NCBI GenBank assembly: GCA_030607715.1
Contig: JAUWJM010000010.1
Coordinates: forward strand, 1-22,713
Source: Candidatus Aerophobota bacterium
GTDB lineage: Bacteria > Aerophobota > Aerophobia > Aerophobales > B3-G15
DNA: 22,713 bases
Direction: 5' to 3'
Made by a program: the position numbers and the translations under genes. The notes beneath the pieces are model-generated. The model was not told the origin of the DNA and ran no database searches. It saw only the letters and a list, made by a program, of their open reading frames with translations. Of this stretch, positions 21,472-22,713 are shown piece after piece. Numbering within the stretch: position 1 is the stretch's first letter; each line of letters starts with the position of its first letter.

Positions 21472-22695
21472 ATGGCTAAAACGATCGCTGAAATTAATGA
21501 GAAGATAAAGAAGGGTAAGGTTGTGGTAGTAACAGCAGAGGAGATAATTGACATTGCGAAAAAAGAAGGAATAGATAGGGCGGCTGAGAAAATAGATGTG
21601 GTTACTACAGCTACCTTTGGACCAATGTGTTCTTCGGGAGCTTACATTAATATTGGTCATGCCAGACCCCGGATAAAATTGGGGGGAGGCGAAACCTATA
21701 TTAATGATGTTCCTGTCTACACAGGTTTTGCTGCTGTAGATATATATATTGGAGCAACTGCTCTTCCCGATAATGACCCTCGTAACCAGATTCATCCAGG
21801 AGAATTTAGATATGGTGGCGGGCATTTAATAGAGGATTTAGTTGCTGGAAAAGATGTAAAACTTGTTGCCACTACCCATGGTACTGATTGCTATCCCCGA
21901 AAAAAGCTGGAGACCTGGTTAAATATAAGGGATTTAAATGAGGCAGTTCTATTTAACCTTAGAAATGCTTATCAGAATTACGATGTAGCAGTAAATCCCT
22001 CCAATAGAATAATCTATACCTATATGGGAACTCTTCAGCCTCGGTTAGGAAATGCCAACTACTCTACCTGTGGACAGCTTTCCCCTCTTTTAAATGATCC
22101 TTACTACGAGAGTATAGGAATAGGAACAAAGATTTTCCTGGGAGGCGGAATAGGGTATATAGTCTGGCAGGGAACCCAACATAACCCAAATGTGATAAGA
22201 GGAAAAAATGGTGTTCCTAAAGAGGGTGCAGGAGCTTTAGCTGTAATTGGTGATCTTAAACAAATGAGTCCTGATTATTTAAAGGGAGTTAGTATGAGTG
22301 GATATGGGGTTAGCCTTGGCGTAGGTATAGGGATTCCCATCCCCATTTTAAACAAAAATATTTTAAGATATACTACAGTAAAAGATGAGGAGATCTATAC
22401 CCAAATAGTTGATTACAGTGAAGCTTATCCTGAAGGAGTTTCTGAATCCTTAGGGGAGGTAAATTATGCTCAGCTTAATTCAGGAAAGATTGTAATAAGA
22501 GGAAAAGAAGTTCCTACAGGGTGTTTATCAAGTTATGCTAAGGCTAAGAAAATTGCTCATACCTTGAAAGAGTGGATAAAAAAGGGCAGTTTTCTTCTTA
22601 CCCAGCCTGTGCAGTCTCTACCTTCAGTGAATTCCGGAATTGTCTTTAAGCCTTTAAAAGAAAGGCCTCTTCAAAATAAAAATACGAGGATATAA
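21472..22695 (+). CDS. Homocysteine biosynthesis protein (DUF39/HcyBio family, aspartate-semialdehyde sulfurtransferase type)
   Basis: A 407-residue soluble protein matching the DUF39 family throughout: TATFGPMCSSGAYINIGH (about 47-64, Cys53), KLGGGETYINDVPVY, YGGGHLIEDLVAGKDV, THGTDCYPRK (Cys140), FLGGGIGYIVWQGTQHNP, GVGIGIPIPILN. In methanogens a DUF39 protein with a partner ferredoxin converts aspartate semialdehyde and sulfide to homocysteine, bypassing the usual acyl-homoserine route; conserved cysteines carry the sulfur. The two cysteines noted are the likely equivalents. It starts 16 bases after the GspK-like gene with AAGGGAG, so it may share that transcript without functional link. 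Another gene seems to follow at once. Confidence 0.88.
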   Translation: MAKTIAEINEKIKKGKVVVVTAEEIIDIAKKEGIDRAAEKIDVVTTATFGPMCSSGAYINIGHARPRIKLGGGETYINDVPVYTGFAAVDIYIGATALPDNDPRNQIHPGEFRYGGGHLIEDLVAGKDVKLVATTHGTDCYPRKKLETWLNIRDLNEAVLFNLRNAYQNYDVAVNPSNRIIYTYMGTLQPRLGNANYSTCGQLSPLLNDPYYESIGIGTKIFLGGGIGYIVWQGTQHNPNVIRGKNGVPKEGAGALAVIGDLKQMSPDYLKGVSMSGYGVSLGVGIGIPIPILNKNILRYTTVKDEEIYTQIVDYSEAYPEGVSESLGEVNYAQLNSGKIVIRGKEVPTGCLSSYAKAKKIAHTLKEWIKKGSFLLTQPVQSLPSVNSGIVFKPLKERPLQNKNTRI

Positions 22696-22697
22696 AA

Positions 22698-22713
22698 TTG
22701 AGCTACAGAATAC
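22698..22713 (+). CDS. First codons of a following gene (runs off the window)
   Basis: TTG 22698 opens MSYRI... with GAGGA at 22686-22690 as a possible ribosome site, 2 bases after the DUF39 stop. Partners that often sit here are a NIL-domain ferredoxin or a UPF0280 protein; five codons are too few to tell. Confidence 0.3.

Overview
The window looks like chromosome from an uncultivated, AT-rich, Gram-negative-type (diderm) anaerobic bacterium. The reasons are a sugar-binding protein with a cleavable signal peptide and no lipobox cysteine, several type II secretion/type IV pilus minor pilins, a DUF39 homocysteine-biosynthesis protein typical of anaerobes, a trehalose operon of the kind known from thermophiles, and heavy AGA/AGG/ATA codon use. 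I cannot name the species or phylum. The standard code with TAA, TAG and TGA stops fits all the intact genes.

Region 1 (1-4160) is a compact defence/addiction island on the plus strand. It holds an interrupted antitoxin plus a VapC-type PIN toxin, a ribbon-helix-helix antitoxin plus a MazF/PemK toxin, and a four-gene restriction-modification operon (DNA methyltransferase, BsaWI-like restriction endonuclease, an 80-residue unknown protein, second DNA methyltransferase). Both toxin-antitoxin pairs carry an in-frame stop, in the antitoxin of the first and near the end of the toxin of the second, with recognisable coding sequence continuing past it.

Region 2 (4184-9066) holds a minus-strand GT2/GT81-like glycosyltransferase of the glucosylglycerate/glucosyl-phosphoglycerate type. 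It is divergent from a thiamine-diphosphate enzyme of the acetolactate synthase family; both have readable promoters and the second has a possible 13-codon leader ORF. Then come the C-terminal half of a MATE efflux pump (remnant) and a PAC2-family protein.

Region 3 (9061-15993, minus strand) reads as one operon from a strong promoter at 15966-15993: ROK-family repressor (split by a one-base frameshift in a T6 run), sugar-binding protein, two permeases, trehalose glycosyltransferring synthase TreT, and a GalT-family nucleotidylyltransferase. The likely job is uptake of trehalose or another alpha-glucoside, cleavage of trehalose to NDP-glucose plus glucose by TreT, and handling of the sugar nucleotide by the GalT-like enzyme. 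No ABC ATPase is encoded here. The glycosyltransferase in region 2 could draw on the same NDP-glucose pool.

Region 4 (16028-21455, plus strand) is a minor-pilin cluster: PilV/GspI-like, PilW/GspJ-like, PilX-like with a large beta-rich C-terminal domain, and a 739-residue GspK-like protein containing an apparent lamin-tail domain and Asp-rich loops. A Uma2-family nuclease gene lies inside the cluster, bracketed by palindromic repeats whose terminal TAG forms stop codons of neighbouring genes. Region 5 (21472-end) is a DUF39 homocysteine-biosynthesis protein and the first codons of a following gene.

No rRNA, tRNA, CRISPR array or intact insertion sequence was seen, and no gene-free stretch exceeds about 220 bases. 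The points most worth a second look are the repeat/stop-codon coupling, the two interrupted toxin-antitoxin pairs, the TreT-GalT pairing, the two-methyltransferase R-M operon and the GspK/lamin-tail fusion.
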